DNA of 64,000 bases from Actinoplanes aureus. GTDB lineage: Bacteria > Actinomycetota > Actinomycetes > Mycobacteriales > Micromonosporaceae. The notes beneath the pieces are model-generated. The model had not been told where the DNA came from. It searched no databases and saw nothing but the letters and a program-made list of their open reading frames with translations. The DNA lies in the NCBI RefSeq assembly GCF_015704865.1, contig NZ_JADQTO010000005.1, forward strand, positions 356,691-420,690, in the 5' to 3' direction. Of this stretch, positions 1 to 8,951 are shown piece after piece (positions within the stretch are counted from its first letter, which is position 1; every line of letters starts with the position of its first letter). A program made the position numbers and the translations under genes.

Positions 1-1338
1 GGCGGCGATGCGCCCGGCCAGCTCGTACGCCTCCTCCGGAAACCCGACGTCCGGAACGATCACCGCGAACTCGTCGCCGCCCAGCCGGGCCGGCAGCGCC
101 GGCCCGGGCACGCAGCGCCGCAGCACCTCGGCGAAGGCCACCAGCACCAGGTCACCGGCCTTGTGGCCGAGGGTGTCGTTGACCTGCTTGAACCCGTTCA
201 TGTCGATCATCAAGATGGCGGTGTGCCGGCCGGTGCGGGCGCCGCGGGCCAGCGTCCGGTCCGACGTGGCCTGGAACCGGCTCCGGTTGGCCAGACCGGT
301 CAGCCCGTCGGTGCGGGCCTGCTCGTCGCTCTCCCGCTGCACCAGGGTCTGCCGGTAGAGCACCAGCGCGCTGAGCGCGGCACCGCCGAGAGCCATCCCG
401 CCCCATGGCGAGAACTGGCCTTCGCCGACGGCGGTGGCCAGCATCAGCACGTGCACCACGGCGACCGCACCGAACGGCAGGAACCGGCCGAGCCGGAACT
501 CCTCCCGCGACTCGCGGGCGACCCCGCCCCGAGCCCGGCACTGCGCCACCGCGGCCGCCACGAGCAGCGCGTCCGCGGTGATCCAGCAGACGAACTGCCA
601 GGACGCGTGGGTACCCGGTTCGTGCCCGTTCAGGTAGCCGTGCACCGCGTCACCGAGGAACAGGACCAGCGTGCCGGCGGTGAGCAGGCGCAGCGGGCGC
701 TGCGCGGACTCGTCGGCGCCCCGCAGCAGCGCCCGGGAGGCCACGAAGAGCAGGGCGAGGTCCGCGATCGGGTAGACCGCCGCACTGAAGATCACGCTGG
801 GGGAGAGGCCGTGGCGCTCCACGTACGGGTCGAACGCCGTGTACCAGAGCACCATCGAACCGCCGACCAGCACGGTCAGCGCGTCCAGAACGGTCTTCGA
901 ACGGTCCCGGCGGTTCATCGGGGCCAGCGGGAACCGTTGCAACGCGATCAGCAGCGCCACCACGAAGACGACGTGGCTGACGTCCGCGGCGACCGCCGAG
1001 CCGGCGGGGTCGAAGAAGAACACCAGCAGCGGCGTGCTGACGACCAGCACGGCGAAGCAGGCGGCCACCGCTCCCCAGGCCTGCCGCAGCCGGGGCCGCA
1101 GCGCCGTCTTGCGGGCCGCGTGGACGGCCGCCACCAGGCCGAAGACCCCGAACACGAAGCGGGCCAGCTCGGCCACCTCGTCGTACGAGGTGAATCCGGT
1201 CACCAGGGCAGCACTGGAGAGCGCCAGCATCGCGGCGTACAGGCCGCCGAGCAGCAGGTACGCCGAGGCCGAAGCCGGTGCTCGACGGTGCTGCGGCGGC
1301 GGCACACGTCGCGTCCAGGTCTGCATGACGCCTTGCAT
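1..1338 (-). CDS. Membrane-anchored diguanylate cyclase (GGDEF), 3' end outside window
   Basis: This gene reads off the left edge; 446 residues are visible. It should make cyclic di-GMP from GTP at the membrane. The first 290 or so residues are a chain of about eight hydrophobic segments, followed by a short linker and a GGDEF domain with an intact LGGDEF signature (codons at 67-81). The RxxD inhibitory site normally found just upstream is absent (the stretch reads GPALPAR), so product feedback inhibition is probably lost. The start could be ATG 1338 or ATG 1326; neither has a strong ribosome binding site. It is divergent from the SfnB-like gene. No EAL domain is seen, but the C-terminus is outside the window. 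Confidence 0.85.
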   Translation of the reverse strand, partial: MQGVMQTWTRRVPPPQHRRAPASASAYLLLGGLYAAMLALSSAALVTGFTSYDEVAELARFVFGVFGLVAAVHAARKTALRPRLRQAWGAVAACFAVLVVSTPLLVFFFDPAGSAVAADVSHVVFVVALLIALQRFPLAPMNRRDRSKTVLDALTVLVGGSMVLWYTAFDPYVERHGLSPSVIFSAAVYPIADLALLFVASRALLRGADESAQRPLRLLTAGTLVLFLGDAVHGYLNGHEPGTHASWQFVCWITADALLVAAAVAQCRARGGVARESREEFRLGRFLPFGAVAVVHVLMLATAVGEGQFSPWGGMALGGAALSALVLYRQTLVQRESDEQARTDGLTGLANRSRFQATSDRTLARGARTGRHTAILMIDMNGFKQVNDTLGHKAGDLVLVAFAEVLRRCVPGPALPARLGGDEFAVIVPDVGFPEEAYELAGRIAA

Positions 1339-1393
1339 CGGTACCGCGGTGGGGCCACTTGAGAAACGGCCGGTTGCAGGGTGGGATCCAGGG

Positions 1394-2575
1394 ATGGTTG
1401 TTCCACACACTCATGACCAGGCCGTCGCAGCCGCCCACCGGCTCGCCGAGCGGCTCGAACCCGGCGCGGCCCAGCGCGACCGCGACGGCGCGGCGGTGAT
1501 CCCGCACGACGCCCTCGCCGACCTGGACGCCTCCGGCCTGCTGGCGATCACGGTTCCGGCCTCCGACGGTGGGCCGGGGCTCGGGCCGCGTACCCTCGCC
1601 GAGGTCGCCCGCGTCCTGGCCGCCGCCGACCCGGCCATCGCCCAGGTGCCGCAGGGCCACTACCTGATGATCGACATCCTGGCCGTGCACGGCACGCCGC
1701 AGGCCCGCAAGCGCCTCTACGGCGACGTGCTCGCCGGCCGCCGGCTCGGCAACGGGCTCGCCGAGCGCGGCGGCAAACACGCGCAGGACCTGAAGACCCG
1801 GATCGCCGGCGGCCGCCTCGACGGCGTCAAGTACTACACCACCGGCGCGCTCACCAGCGCCTGGATCGCGGTCAGCGCACTCGACGAGGGCGACCGGCTG
1901 GTGCTGGCGTTCGTACCGCGCGACGCGGACGGCGTCACCGTCGACACCGACTGGGACATGGTGGGCCAGCGCGCCACGATCAGCGGAACAGCCACGTTCA
2001 CCCAGGTCACGGTGGACCCGCAGTTGGTGATCGCCTATGCGAGCGCGTTCTCCGTGCCGCAGCAGCTGGGCGCCCGCGCCCAGCTCGTGCACGCCGCGAT
2101 CGAGGTGGGCATCGCCGGCGCCGCCCTGCGCGACACCCGCGACTACCTGCGCACCAAGGCACGCCCGTCGTCCGAGGCGGTCCGTGCCGGCGCCGCGGCC
2201 GCCACCGACGACCCGCACGTCCGGCACCGTTACGGCCGTCTCGCCAGCCGCGTCCGCGCAGCCGAAGCGCTTCTTGACTCCGCCGCGCGTACCCTCGACG
2301 AAATCGGCCTGGTCCCGGCCGACGCGGAAGCCGCGGCACGCGGCTCGCTCGCTGTCGCGGCCGCGAAAGCCTTCGGCAGCGAGATCGCGGTGGAGGCCGG
2401 GTCCGAGCTGTTCGCTCTCTGCGGCACCAGCTCGGCCGCCGCGAAATACGACCTGGACCGGCACTGGCGCAACGCGCGCACGCACAGCGTGCACGACCCG
2501 GTCGATTGGAAATACGCCCATATAGCAGCGTTTGAACTGGCCGGCATTCTGCCGCCCAATCACGGACAGCTTTAG
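1394..2575 (+). CDS. SfnB/DszC-like acyl-CoA dehydrogenase-fold flavin monooxygenase
   Basis: The 393-residue protein has the acyl-CoA dehydrogenase fold but resembles the SfnB/DszC sulfur-acquisition branch, which are FMNH2-dependent oxygenases acting on organosulfur compounds rather than acyl-CoA. The best clue is the C-terminus, where the family pattern YDLDRHWRNARTHSVHDP is present, and the usual ACAD catalytic segment (YEGT) is missing. The start chosen is ATG 1394, a few bases after a GGATCCAGGG stretch. The gene stands alone, divergent from the GGDEF gene, with no flavin reductase or sulfonate transporter beside it. The true substrate is unknown; assignment to the family is firm, the sulfur role is inferred. 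Confidence 0.82.
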   Translation: MVVPHTHDQAVAAAHRLAERLEPGAAQRDRDGAAVIPHDALADLDASGLLAITVPASDGGPGLGPRTLAEVARVLAAADPAIAQVPQGHYLMIDILAVHGTPQARKRLYGDVLAGRRLGNGLAERGGKHAQDLKTRIAGGRLDGVKYYTTGALTSAWIAVSALDEGDRLVLAFVPRDADGVTVDTDWDMVGQRATISGTATFTQVTVDPQLVIAYASAFSVPQQLGARAQLVHAAIEVGIAGAALRDTRDYLRTKARPSSEAVRAGAAAATDDPHVRHRYGRLASRVRAAEALLDSAARTLDEIGLVPADAEAAARGSLAVAAAKAFGSEIAVEAGSELFALCGTSSAAAKYDLDRHWRNARTHSVHDPVDWKYAHIAAFELAGILPPNHGQL

Positions 2576-2911
2576 GGGTACGCGCGCCGGCCGCGCCGCC
2601 GAAGCCGGACTGTCCCGCCCTGCCCGCGGCGACCACCTGCAACACCGGGCCGCCCGGCCGGCGCCGGGCCCAGGCACGGCTCGGGCTCGCCCTGTCCGCA
2701 CCCCCGACGCCCATAGGGCGGCTCACGGTTTACCCGGCTGGCTGCCGCTGTTGTTTTGGGTGGTACTTGGGGCGGCGCTGGGTGTCAGCGTGTCTGCTCG
2801 GCTGGCTGCCGCTGTTGTTCGGCCGGCTGTGGGGCGCTGGGTGTCAGCCTGTCTGCCCGGCTGGCCGCCGCCGTTGTTCGGGCGGCGGTGCCGGGTGTCC
2901 GCCGGGCTGGG
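2576..2911. other. Intergenic region with imperfect tandem repeats
   Basis: No credible gene is seen between the SfnB-like stop and the convergent membrane protein. Open frames here are short and use poor codons. The right half is made of the repeat described separately. Confidence 0.6.
2735..2910. repeat. Three-copy imperfect tandem repeat, unit about 59-64 bp
   Basis: The phrase CGGCTGGCTGCCGCTGTTGTT begins at 2735 and at 2799, and a close variant begins at 2858. The intervening sequence is also shared, notably GCGCTGGGTGTCAGC before the second and third copies. Spacing is 64 then 59 bp. It lies between the convergent ends of two genes. Confidence 0.75.
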
Positions 2912-3454
2912 TCAGTCCAGGCGCCAGCGGAGTTTCTCGTCCCAGGGCCGGGTCTCGCAGATCACCGGGAAACCGAGGATCGAGACCGCGCGGGCGCCCT
3001 CCGGGGAGCAGCTCGAGCCGAGCGTCACCACCGTCGGCGAGCTGCTGGGTGAGGGCTCGGCGGTCGCGGACGGGCGGGGCGCCGGGGAGGTCTGCGCCGG
3101 CTTGGCCGCCGGTTTGCGCGATGGTGCGGTGCTCTTCGGCTTGCGGGAGGCTCTGCGGGAGGCATTGCGGGAGATTTTGCGGGACGGCGCGGCTGACGTC
3201 GCCGCTGTGGCGGTGCTCGGCGTCTCTCCGGCGGGGGAGCCGCTGGCCTGCGCAGCGACCACCGGTGTGTCGGCGACCTCGCTGGTCGCCCAGGTCGGCT
3301 CCGCCGGATGCTCCAGGAGCCCGGCGACGATCATCCCGGTGCCGGCCAGCAGCAGAGCGGCCAGGACCGACAGCGCGACGGGCCGCGAACGGTGGGGCGC
3401 GGGCCGGTTCGATGCGGTAGCCGGTTCCAGCGACGAACCCCCGCCGTTGATCAT
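2912..3454 (-). CDS. Small membrane-anchored hypothetical protein with Ser/Pro/Lys-rich linker
   Basis: This 180-residue protein has a short basic N-terminus, one membrane helix at about residues 25-46, then a long low-complexity stretch rich in Ser, Ala, Pro, Arg and Lys, and a small C-terminal segment with two Cys (about 30 residues apart). It is probably anchored in the membrane with the rest outside. Start ATG 3454 was chosen over an earlier codon because GGGGGAGG sits 8 bases before it. It follows the frameshifted membrane protein on the same strand and may share its transcript. I do not recognise a family; proteins of this build are common in actinomycetes. Confidence 0.65.
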   Translation of the reverse strand: MINGGGSSLEPATASNRPAPHRSRPVALSVLAALLLAGTGMIVAGLLEHPAEPTWATSEVADTPVVAAQASGSPAGETPSTATAATSAAPSRKISRNASRRASRKPKSTAPSRKPAAKPAQTSPAPRPSATAEPSPSSSPTVVTLGSSCSPEGARAVSILGFPVICETRPWDEKLRWRLD

Positions 3455-3456
3455 CC

Positions 3457-4209
3457 CTATAGCCTCCCCCGGCAAAGATGATCTTGGCGACAGGTGTTCG
3501 TTCCGGTCCGTCCACCGCTTCGTCCGGTGCGGGTGACCGGAACGGCAGCGATCGGATCCGTCCAGATGTTGTGCGGCCGGCGGAGCCGATCACTCCCAGA
3601 CGACGGCCTCGAAGGTGACGGTGCCCTCCCGCGAATTGATTTCCCGACGGCCAGCCGGGCGATCCGCTCGTCACTGGTACGCAGGCAGAGCACTTCCCCG
3701 GTGGTGACGCCCTTGACCTTGTCGATGCCCCCGGCAGCGGCATCCCGGCACTCCGCGAGTTCCGGCGTCCCATCGCCCGTCCACCGTGCGACGGCCGAGA
3801 CGCCGAAGGCGGCCTTTCCCACGTCGGCTTCCGTGGCGTCGAGCGATCCGACGCTCAGGTCGGCCTTGCGTCCGGTGTCGTCCATCGAGCGGGGCGGCCG
3901 CTGATCCAGGTCGACGGCGTCGGCGAGGCCGAAATCCTGCGCCACGACCGTGCCGGACCATCGGACAGCGGCCCCGGCGGGCGCGACCGGGCTGGGCGCG
4001 GCGGTTGTGGTCGCGACCGCAGGAGGTGCGACGGTGGACTGCCGCGTGGGCGTCGGGGTGGCCGACGGCTTGTCCTCGTCGCCGGCGGCGATCAGGGCGA
4101 AGATGCCGCCGATGAGCGCCGCCAGAACGGTCCCGGCGAAGGTCACCCAGATGTTGAGCCGGGCGTGGTCGCGCTCCCGCCGCGGGTCACGCTCCTGCCC
4201 GGGTTCCAT
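3457..4209 (-). CDS. Membrane-anchored hypothetical protein, apparently frameshifted near the C-terminus
   Basis: The open frame gives 250 residues: one membrane helix at about 18-43, a Thr/Pro/Ala linker, then an extracellular domain of about 110 residues with two Cys. After GGGAAA at 3640-3645 the frame turns into Arg/Pro/Ser-rich junk-like sequence. If one extra A is supplied there, the other frame reads smoothly as INSREGTVTFEAVVWE and stops at 3590-3592, an ending that looks like a natural beta-strand C-terminus. So the intact gene was probably 3590-4209. The cause may be a one-base deletion in an A run or a sequencing error. It lies 9 bp after the DUF574 gene. Confidence 0.6.
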   Translation of the reverse strand: MEPGQERDPRRERDHARLNIWVTFAGTVLAALIGGIFALIAAGDEDKPSATPTPTRQSTVAPPAVATTTAAPSPVAPAGAAVRWSGTVVAQDFGLADAVDLDQRPPRSMDDTGRKADLSVGSLDATEADVGKAAFGVSAVARWTGDGTPELAECRDAAAGGIDKVKGVTTGEVLCLRTSDERIARLAVGKSIRGRAPSPSRPSSGSDRLRRPHNIWTDPIAAVPVTRTGRSGGRTGTNTCRQDHLCRGRL

Positions 4210-4218
4210 CGCCGCGGC

Positions 4219-5010
4219 TCACGAGGACGGTTTGCGGGCGACTCCCGCGTACCCGTCGACGTCCGGGCGGTCGTCGCTGACCGGGCGCCACTGCGGGATC
4301 GGCACCACGCCCGGCTCGACGAGCTCGAGGCCGTCGAAGAAGGAGGTGAAGTCGTCGACCGAACGCAGGTGGTACGGCACCGCGCCGCTCTCGTTGTACT
4401 GCCGGTGCGACTCGATCACGCGCTCGCTGGTGGCGGTGCCGTCGGACATCACCAGGTAACTGCCCGGCGGCAGAGCGGCGACCAGACCGTGGACGATCGT
4501 CCGGGCCTCGGCGGGGTCCTCCACGTGCCCCATGACACCCAGCATCATGAGCGCGATCGGCTGCGAGAAGTCCAGGATCGTACGCGCCTCGGCGATCACG
4601 CCCGCGGTGTCGCGCAGGTCGCGATCGATGTACCGGGTGACGCCCTCCGGCGTGCTGGTGAGCAGTGCCCGCGCGTGGGTGAGCACCAGCGGGTCGTTGT
4701 CGACGTAGGCGATCCGGGCCTCGGGCGCCACCTGCTGGGCCACCTCGTGGGTGTTGTCCGCGGTCGGCAGGCCGGTGCCCACGTCGAGGAACTGCCGGAT
4801 GCCCGCGTCACCGGCGAGATGGGTGACGGCGCGGTGCAGAAAGGCCCGGGTCTGCCGGGCCGCGTCCACGATCTCCGGAAAGACCGCCCGGACCTGGTCT
4901 CCGACCGCCCGGTCGGCGGCGAAGTTGTCCTTGCCGCCGAGCCAGTAGTTCCACACCCGGGCGGAGTGCGGCACGTCGACGTTGAGTTTGTCCGTGATGC
5001 TGTCCGTCAC
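4219..5010 (-). CDS. DUF574-family SAM-dependent methyltransferase
   Basis: The 263-residue protein matches the actinobacterial DUF574 (Methyltransf_19) family. Its N-terminus carries the family phrase SARVWNYWLGGKDNF, followed by a SAM-binding DVGTGLPT motif at about residues 75-82 and a YVDNDP acidic loop where the ribose of SAM would bind. Such proteins are abundant in Streptomyces and Actinoplanes relatives, but substrates are mostly unknown. It is the first gene of a possible three-gene run with the two membrane-anchored proteins downstream (9 bp to the next start). The cytoplasmic location is inferred from the absence of any signal or membrane segment. Confidence 0.88.
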   Translation of the reverse strand: MTDSITDKLNVDVPHSARVWNYWLGGKDNFAADRAVGDQVRAVFPEIVDAARQTRAFLHRAVTHLAGDAGIRQFLDVGTGLPTADNTHEVAQQVAPEARIAYVDNDPLVLTHARALLTSTPEGVTRYIDRDLRDTAGVIAEARTILDFSQPIALMMLGVMGHVEDPAEARTIVHGLVAALPPGSYLVMSDGTATSERVIESHRQYNESGAVPYHLRSVDDFTSFFDGLELVEPGVVPIPQWRPVSDDRPDVDGYAGVARKPSS

Positions 5011-5034
5011 GGCAGCAGTGTCCCGTTTACAAGG

Positions 5035-5697
5035 TCATCTGGCAACCCGGAAGGCGGCGAAGACCACCTCGTTGCTGTGCTCGAAGCCGAGCCGCTCATA
5101 CAGCCGGATGGCGCTCTCGTTGTCCGAGACCACGTGCAGGAACGGCAGCTCGCCGCGGGCCAGGATGCCGGCCGCGACGGCCATGGTGAGGCGGGCGCCG
5201 AGGCCCTGGCCGCGGAACTCGGGGTCGGTGCAGACCGCGCTCACCTCGGTCCAGCCGGGCATCCGGAGCCGCTCGCCGGCCATCGCGATGAGGCGGCCGG
5301 CGCCGTCGCGGATGCCGAGGTAGCGGCCCAGGTCGATGGTGCGCTTGCGGAACGGGCCGGGCTGGGAGCGGGCGACGAGCTCCAGCATCTCCGGCACGTC
5401 GTGCTCGGTGAGCAGAACGGCCTCCGGGTCCTCGACACCGGTCATGCTCTGGCCGATCATCTGCCGGCCGTGCATCACGGACTCGGTCTCCCAGCCGGCC
5501 AGCGGTGTGATCGACGGGCCGGTGAGCAGCGCGAAGTCGGTGAGTGTCGCGAGGTCGCGCCAGCCGGCCGGGTCACCGGGGTCGCGCAGCGCGCAGAACG
5601 GGGCGATCTCGGGCAGGTATCGGGCGGCGTCACCGGCGGCCTCGGCGAAGCACGCCTGAGGCCCGGTGAGGGAAGCCCACACGGGATTGTTCAGCAC
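5035..5697 (-). CDS. GNAT-family N-acetyltransferase
   Basis: This protein of about 220 residues has a C-terminal GNAT fold. The acetyl-CoA pyrophosphate loop reads RGQGLGARL, preceded by the beta-strand SAVCTDPEF, and the usual late motif NESAIRLYERLGF is present, as in the FR47-like group. The N-terminal third is less conserved and may form a partner domain. I prefer GTG 5697 (protein begins VLNNPVWASL) because upstream residues are Gly/Arg-rich and unlike the family; GTG 5769 is an alternative. The substrate cannot be told from sequence. It sits between the DUF574 gene and the GGDEF-EAL gene, all on the same strand. Confidence 0.82.
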   Translation of the reverse strand: MLNNPVWASLTGPQACFAEAAGDAARYLPEIAPFCALRDPGDPAGWRDLATLTDFALLTGPSITPLAGWETESVMHGRQMIGQSMTGVEDPEAVLLTEHDVPEMLELVARSQPGPFRKRTIDLGRYLGIRDGAGRLIAMAGERLRMPGWTEVSAVCTDPEFRGQGLGARLTMAVAAGILARGELPFLHVVSDNESAIRLYERLGFEHSNEVVFAAFRVAR

Positions 5698-5798
5698 ACC
5701 TGCGACCCTGCCCGGTCCCGCCGCCCCGCGCCAGTAGATATCCGTCGAACCACCCCCGTGGGGGCGCACGCTGGTCTTCCAGGGCTATCAAAAACTTG

Positions 5799-8700
5799 TC
5801 ACACGGTTGCCATTGCCTCCGGTGCGGCGGTCCGGGCCGGGATCTCGGTGGGCCAGAGCGGCTTGGCGAACAGGTAGCCCTGCCCGTACTGGCAGCCCAT
5901 GACGTCCAGGGCCGCGTGCTGCCCGGCCTCCTCGATGCCTTCGGCGACCACGGCGAGGTCCAGGTTGTGGGCGAGGGTGACGATCGCGTCGACGAGGGCG
6001 TGCTGCTGCCGGCTGTGCAGAATGTCGTCGATAAACGACTTGTCCAGCTTTAGCACGTCCACCGGCATCTGCCGCAAGTAACTCAGCGAGGAGTACCCCG
6101 TACCGAAATCGTCGATCGCGATGCGCACCCCCATGGCGCGCAGCGCCTTGAGGTCCGCCAGGACCTTGTCGGCGTCCCGCAGTACCAGGCTCTCGGTGAT
6201 CTCCAGCAGCAGCCATTCCGGCCGGGCACCGGTCTCCTCGAGGGCCTTGCGCACCACGTCGGTGAAGTCCGGTACGCGGAACTGGCGCGCCGAGACGTTG
6301 ACGCTCACGTACCGCAGCGTCGTCGCCGGGTTCTCCGCCCGCCACTGCGCGAACTGGCGCAGGGCCTCGCGCAGCACCCACGAGCCGATGCCGACGATGG
6401 CACCGCTCTCCTCGGCCGCCTCCACGAAGTGGAACGGCCCGAGCAGCCCGCGAGCCGGGTGCTGCCAGCGGACCAGCGCCTCGACGCCGGTGATCCGCTT
6501 GTCACCGAGCTCGACGATCGGCTGGAACTGGAGCACGAACTGCTCGTCCTCGATAGCCTCGTGCAGGGCCGACCGCATCTCCAGCCGCTGCACCATCTGG
6601 GTGTGCAGGTCGTTCTGGTACCGCTGCCAGGCGCCCTTGCCGAGGCCCTTGGCCAGGTAGAGCGCCAGGTCGGCGTGGCGCAGCAGCTCGGTGGCGTTCT
6701 CCGCCTCCCGGCTGGTGGCGACGCCGACGCTGGCGGCACCGCTGACCTGGTGCACCGCACCCGCGGCGTCGGTCACCTCGATCGGTTCGGCCAGCGCGGC
6801 CACCAGCCGTGCGGCCACGTCCTCGGCGGCGTCGGCACTGTCACTCTGCTCGACCAGTACGGCGAACTCGTCCCCGCCCATGCGGGCCGCGGTGCTGCCG
6901 GCCCCGATGATCGCGGAGATCCGCCGCGCGACGGTGAGCAGCAGCTGATCACCGACGGCGTGCCCGAGCGTGTCGTTGACCTCCTTGAAGTCGTCCAGGT
7001 CGACGAAGAGCACGCCGAGGGTGGCGCCGTCCCGCTCGGCGACGCTGAACGCCTGCTCGAGCCGGTTCCGGAACAGCACCCGGTTGGCCAGGCCGGTCAG
7101 GGAGTCGTGGAACGCCTGGTGGCTGAGGTCGTCCTCGAGGCGGCGCCGCTCGGTCACGTCGCGAAGGGTGACCACGAGTCCGCGTACGGTCGGATCCTCC
7201 CGTAGATCGCGCAGATCGCACTCGATCTCCACGCGCCGCCCGTCGCGGTCCGCCGCGAGGTCGATGCCGTCCAGGTCGCCGGCGCAGCCGACGATCCGGG
7301 CCCACACCTCGCGCAGCGCCTCCTGCGAGTCCGGAGCGAGCAAGCCGGCGAACGGTGACCCGGTCGGGTCGCCGCGCCCGAACAGCGTCTCGGCCGACGG
7401 GCTGGCGTACCGGATGGTGCCGTCGTCGTCGAGGATCAGGATGACGTCGGCGGCGGCCCGGATCAGCGTGCGGAAGTAGGCCTCGGTGTCCCGCCGGCTG
7501 ATCTCGGCGGTCAGCGCGATCCGCTCCAGCACCACGGCGACCTGCGCGCCGAGCGTCTCGAAGGCCGGGCGCACGGTGATCAGGACCTCCTCCGGCGCAC
7601 CGATCACCAGTACGCCGTAACCGCCGCCGGGCATCGGCTGGGTGCCGTAGAGCGCGTGCGTGAAGCCACCGGCCCCGCCGTGCGGAAGCTCCTCGGCGGT
7701 CATCAGGCGAACGCTGACCTCCGCGTCGCCGGGGAAGAGCTCGGGGACGATCTCCAGGTGGTATGGCTCGCCGGCCGGCATCAGCCGGGCCGCCGCGCGC
7801 CGGATACCGACCGCCACGTCGTCCGCGGTGGTGGCGGCGAACAGGCTCGCACCGGCCTGGCGCAGCGCGCGCTCCCGGATGCCGGCCTGCCGCTGGGCCA
7901 GCGCGAGGTCCGCCACTCGGCCCAGGACCAGCAGGAACATCACCGTCGCGGCGGCCGAGATCACCGGCGCGTCGACGACGCCGTCGCGGGCCGCCTCGAT
8001 CTCGTGGCCCTTCGCGTACTCGACGGCGAGCACGGCCGGCGCGATCATCGCGGCCGCGGCCAGCCAGAAGATCCGGTGCCGGCCCATGTCGGCCGGGGCC
8101 CGTTCGGCGGGCCGGGTCAGCGCGCGCATCGACGGCTGGAGCGACGCGAAGGCCATCAGCGAGTAGAAGACGACCCAGCCCAGGTCGACCGGCCCGCCCG
8201 GCGCCCAGTCGCTGTTCAGCTGCGACTGGCCGAAGAAGATGTCGGAGACGAGCAGCCCGACCATGGCCAGCCCGATGGTGGTCACCGCGCCGCCACGCTT
8301 GCCGGCGCCGGTCAGCATCCGCAGGATCATCGCCAGGACCAGCACGTCGCCGAGCGGATAGCCGATCGAGACCAGCTTCTCCAGCAGGGACAGGTACTCG
8401 GAGCGGGTGAACGGGGCGATCCAGTACACCCAGGCGACCAGGCCGAGGCCGACCGTCGGGACCAGTGCGTCGAGCAGCGCGGCGCGGTTGGTGCCGCCGC
8501 CCGAGCGGGCCCGCACGAACATCAGCAGGCCGCCGGTGAGCAGCGGGTACACCAGCACGAAGAACAGGTCGGCGACGCCCGGGAAGGCCGGCTCCCGGCC
8601 CATCGCCAGGACCAGGTTGTTCCAGCTGTCACCGGTGGTGAAGCAGGCCAGCGCGGCGCTGATCAGATACCAGGGTGCCCGGCGTGCCGGCTGGTTCAGC

Positions 8701-8843
8701 CGTACGCCGACCAGCACCATGGCGGCGCAGGAGTAGCCGAGCGCCGCCCAGGTGTAGAGGTGGGTGTCCGGCAGGGCGTAGTAGAGCCCGGTGAGCGCCA
8801 CGATCCAGGCGCCGAAGCACGCGCGAGCCGCTCGCGTCGACAA
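5799..8843 (-). CDS. Membrane PAS-GGDEF-EAL cyclic di-GMP enzyme
   Basis: A large protein of about 1014 residues that can in principle both make and break cyclic di-GMP. Order: eight to nine membrane helices in the first 310 residues, a GAF-like region, a PAS domain, a GGDEF domain with the intact motif RMGGDEFAVL, and a C-terminal EAL domain with VEALVRWQHP and the later DDFGTG loop. No RxxD inhibitory site precedes GGDEF. The reading frame is open to TTG 8933, but TTG 8843 has GGAG 7 bases upstream and starts just before the first helix, so I prefer it. Together with the gene at 1-1338 it makes this a c-di-GMP-rich locus. Which activity dominates is unknown. Confidence 0.9.
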   Translation of the reverse strand: MSTRAARACFGAWIVALTGLYYALPDTHLYTWAALGYSCAAMVLVGVRLNQPARRAPWYLISAALACFTTGDSWNNLVLAMGREPAFPGVADLFFVLVYPLLTGGLLMFVRARSGGGTNRAALLDALVPTVGLGLVAWVYWIAPFTRSEYLSLLEKLVSIGYPLGDVLVLAMILRMLTGAGKRGGAVTTIGLAMVGLLVSDIFFGQSQLNSDWAPGGPVDLGWVVFYSLMAFASLQPSMRALTRPAERAPADMGRHRIFWLAAAAMIAPAVLAVEYAKGHEIEAARDGVVDAPVISAAATVMFLLVLGRVADLALAQRQAGIRERALRQAGASLFAATTADDVAVGIRRAAARLMPAGEPYHLEIVPELFPGDAEVSVRLMTAEELPHGGAGGFTHALYGTQPMPGGGYGVLVIGAPEEVLITVRPAFETLGAQVAVVLERIALTAEISRRDTEAYFRTLIRAAADVILILDDDGTIRYASPSAETLFGRGDPTGSPFAGLLAPDSQEALREVWARIVGCAGDLDGIDLAADRDGRRVEIECDLRDLREDPTVRGLVVTLRDVTERRRLEDDLSHQAFHDSLTGLANRVLFRNRLEQAFSVAERDGATLGVLFVDLDDFKEVNDTLGHAVGDQLLLTVARRISAIIGAGSTAARMGGDEFAVLVEQSDSADAAEDVAARLVAALAEPIEVTDAAGAVHQVSGAASVGVATSREAENATELLRHADLALYLAKGLGKGAWQRYQNDLHTQMVQRLEMRSALHEAIEDEQFVLQFQPIVELGDKRITGVEALVRWQHPARGLLGPFHFVEAAEESGAIVGIGSWVLREALRQFAQWRAENPATTLRYVSVNVSARQFRVPDFTDVVRKALEETGARPEWLLLEITESLVLRDADKVLADLKALRAMGVRIAIDDFGTGYSSLSYLRQMPVDVLKLDKSFIDDILHSRQQHALVDAIVTLAHNLDLAVVAEGIEEAGQHAALDVMGCQYGQGYLFAKPLWPTEIPARTAAPEAMATV

Positions 8844-8951
8844 AGTGCGTACTCCGATCGTCGGTCGGCGGGGTTGCCGACCCGCCGTATCGGAGCCGCC
8901 GGCGCCGACCTGAGACCGGTGACCGAGCCGCAACCGCCCGGCAACCGGTGC

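Noticed and set aside
650..2701. A 683-codon minus-strand open frame across the SfnB-like gene
   Set aside because: Arg/Gly-rich shadow of the GGDEF and SfnB-like genes, no domain, wrong codon-position GC pattern.
3637..3648. Programmed -1 ribosomal frameshift site
   Set aside because: The GTC GGG AAA context does not form an X XXY YYZ slippery heptamer; deletion or sequencing error is simpler.
4165..5877. A 570-codon plus-strand open frame opposite the DUF574 and GNAT genes
   Set aside because: His/Arg/Gly-rich translation with no domain; the minus strand holds two recognisable enzymes.
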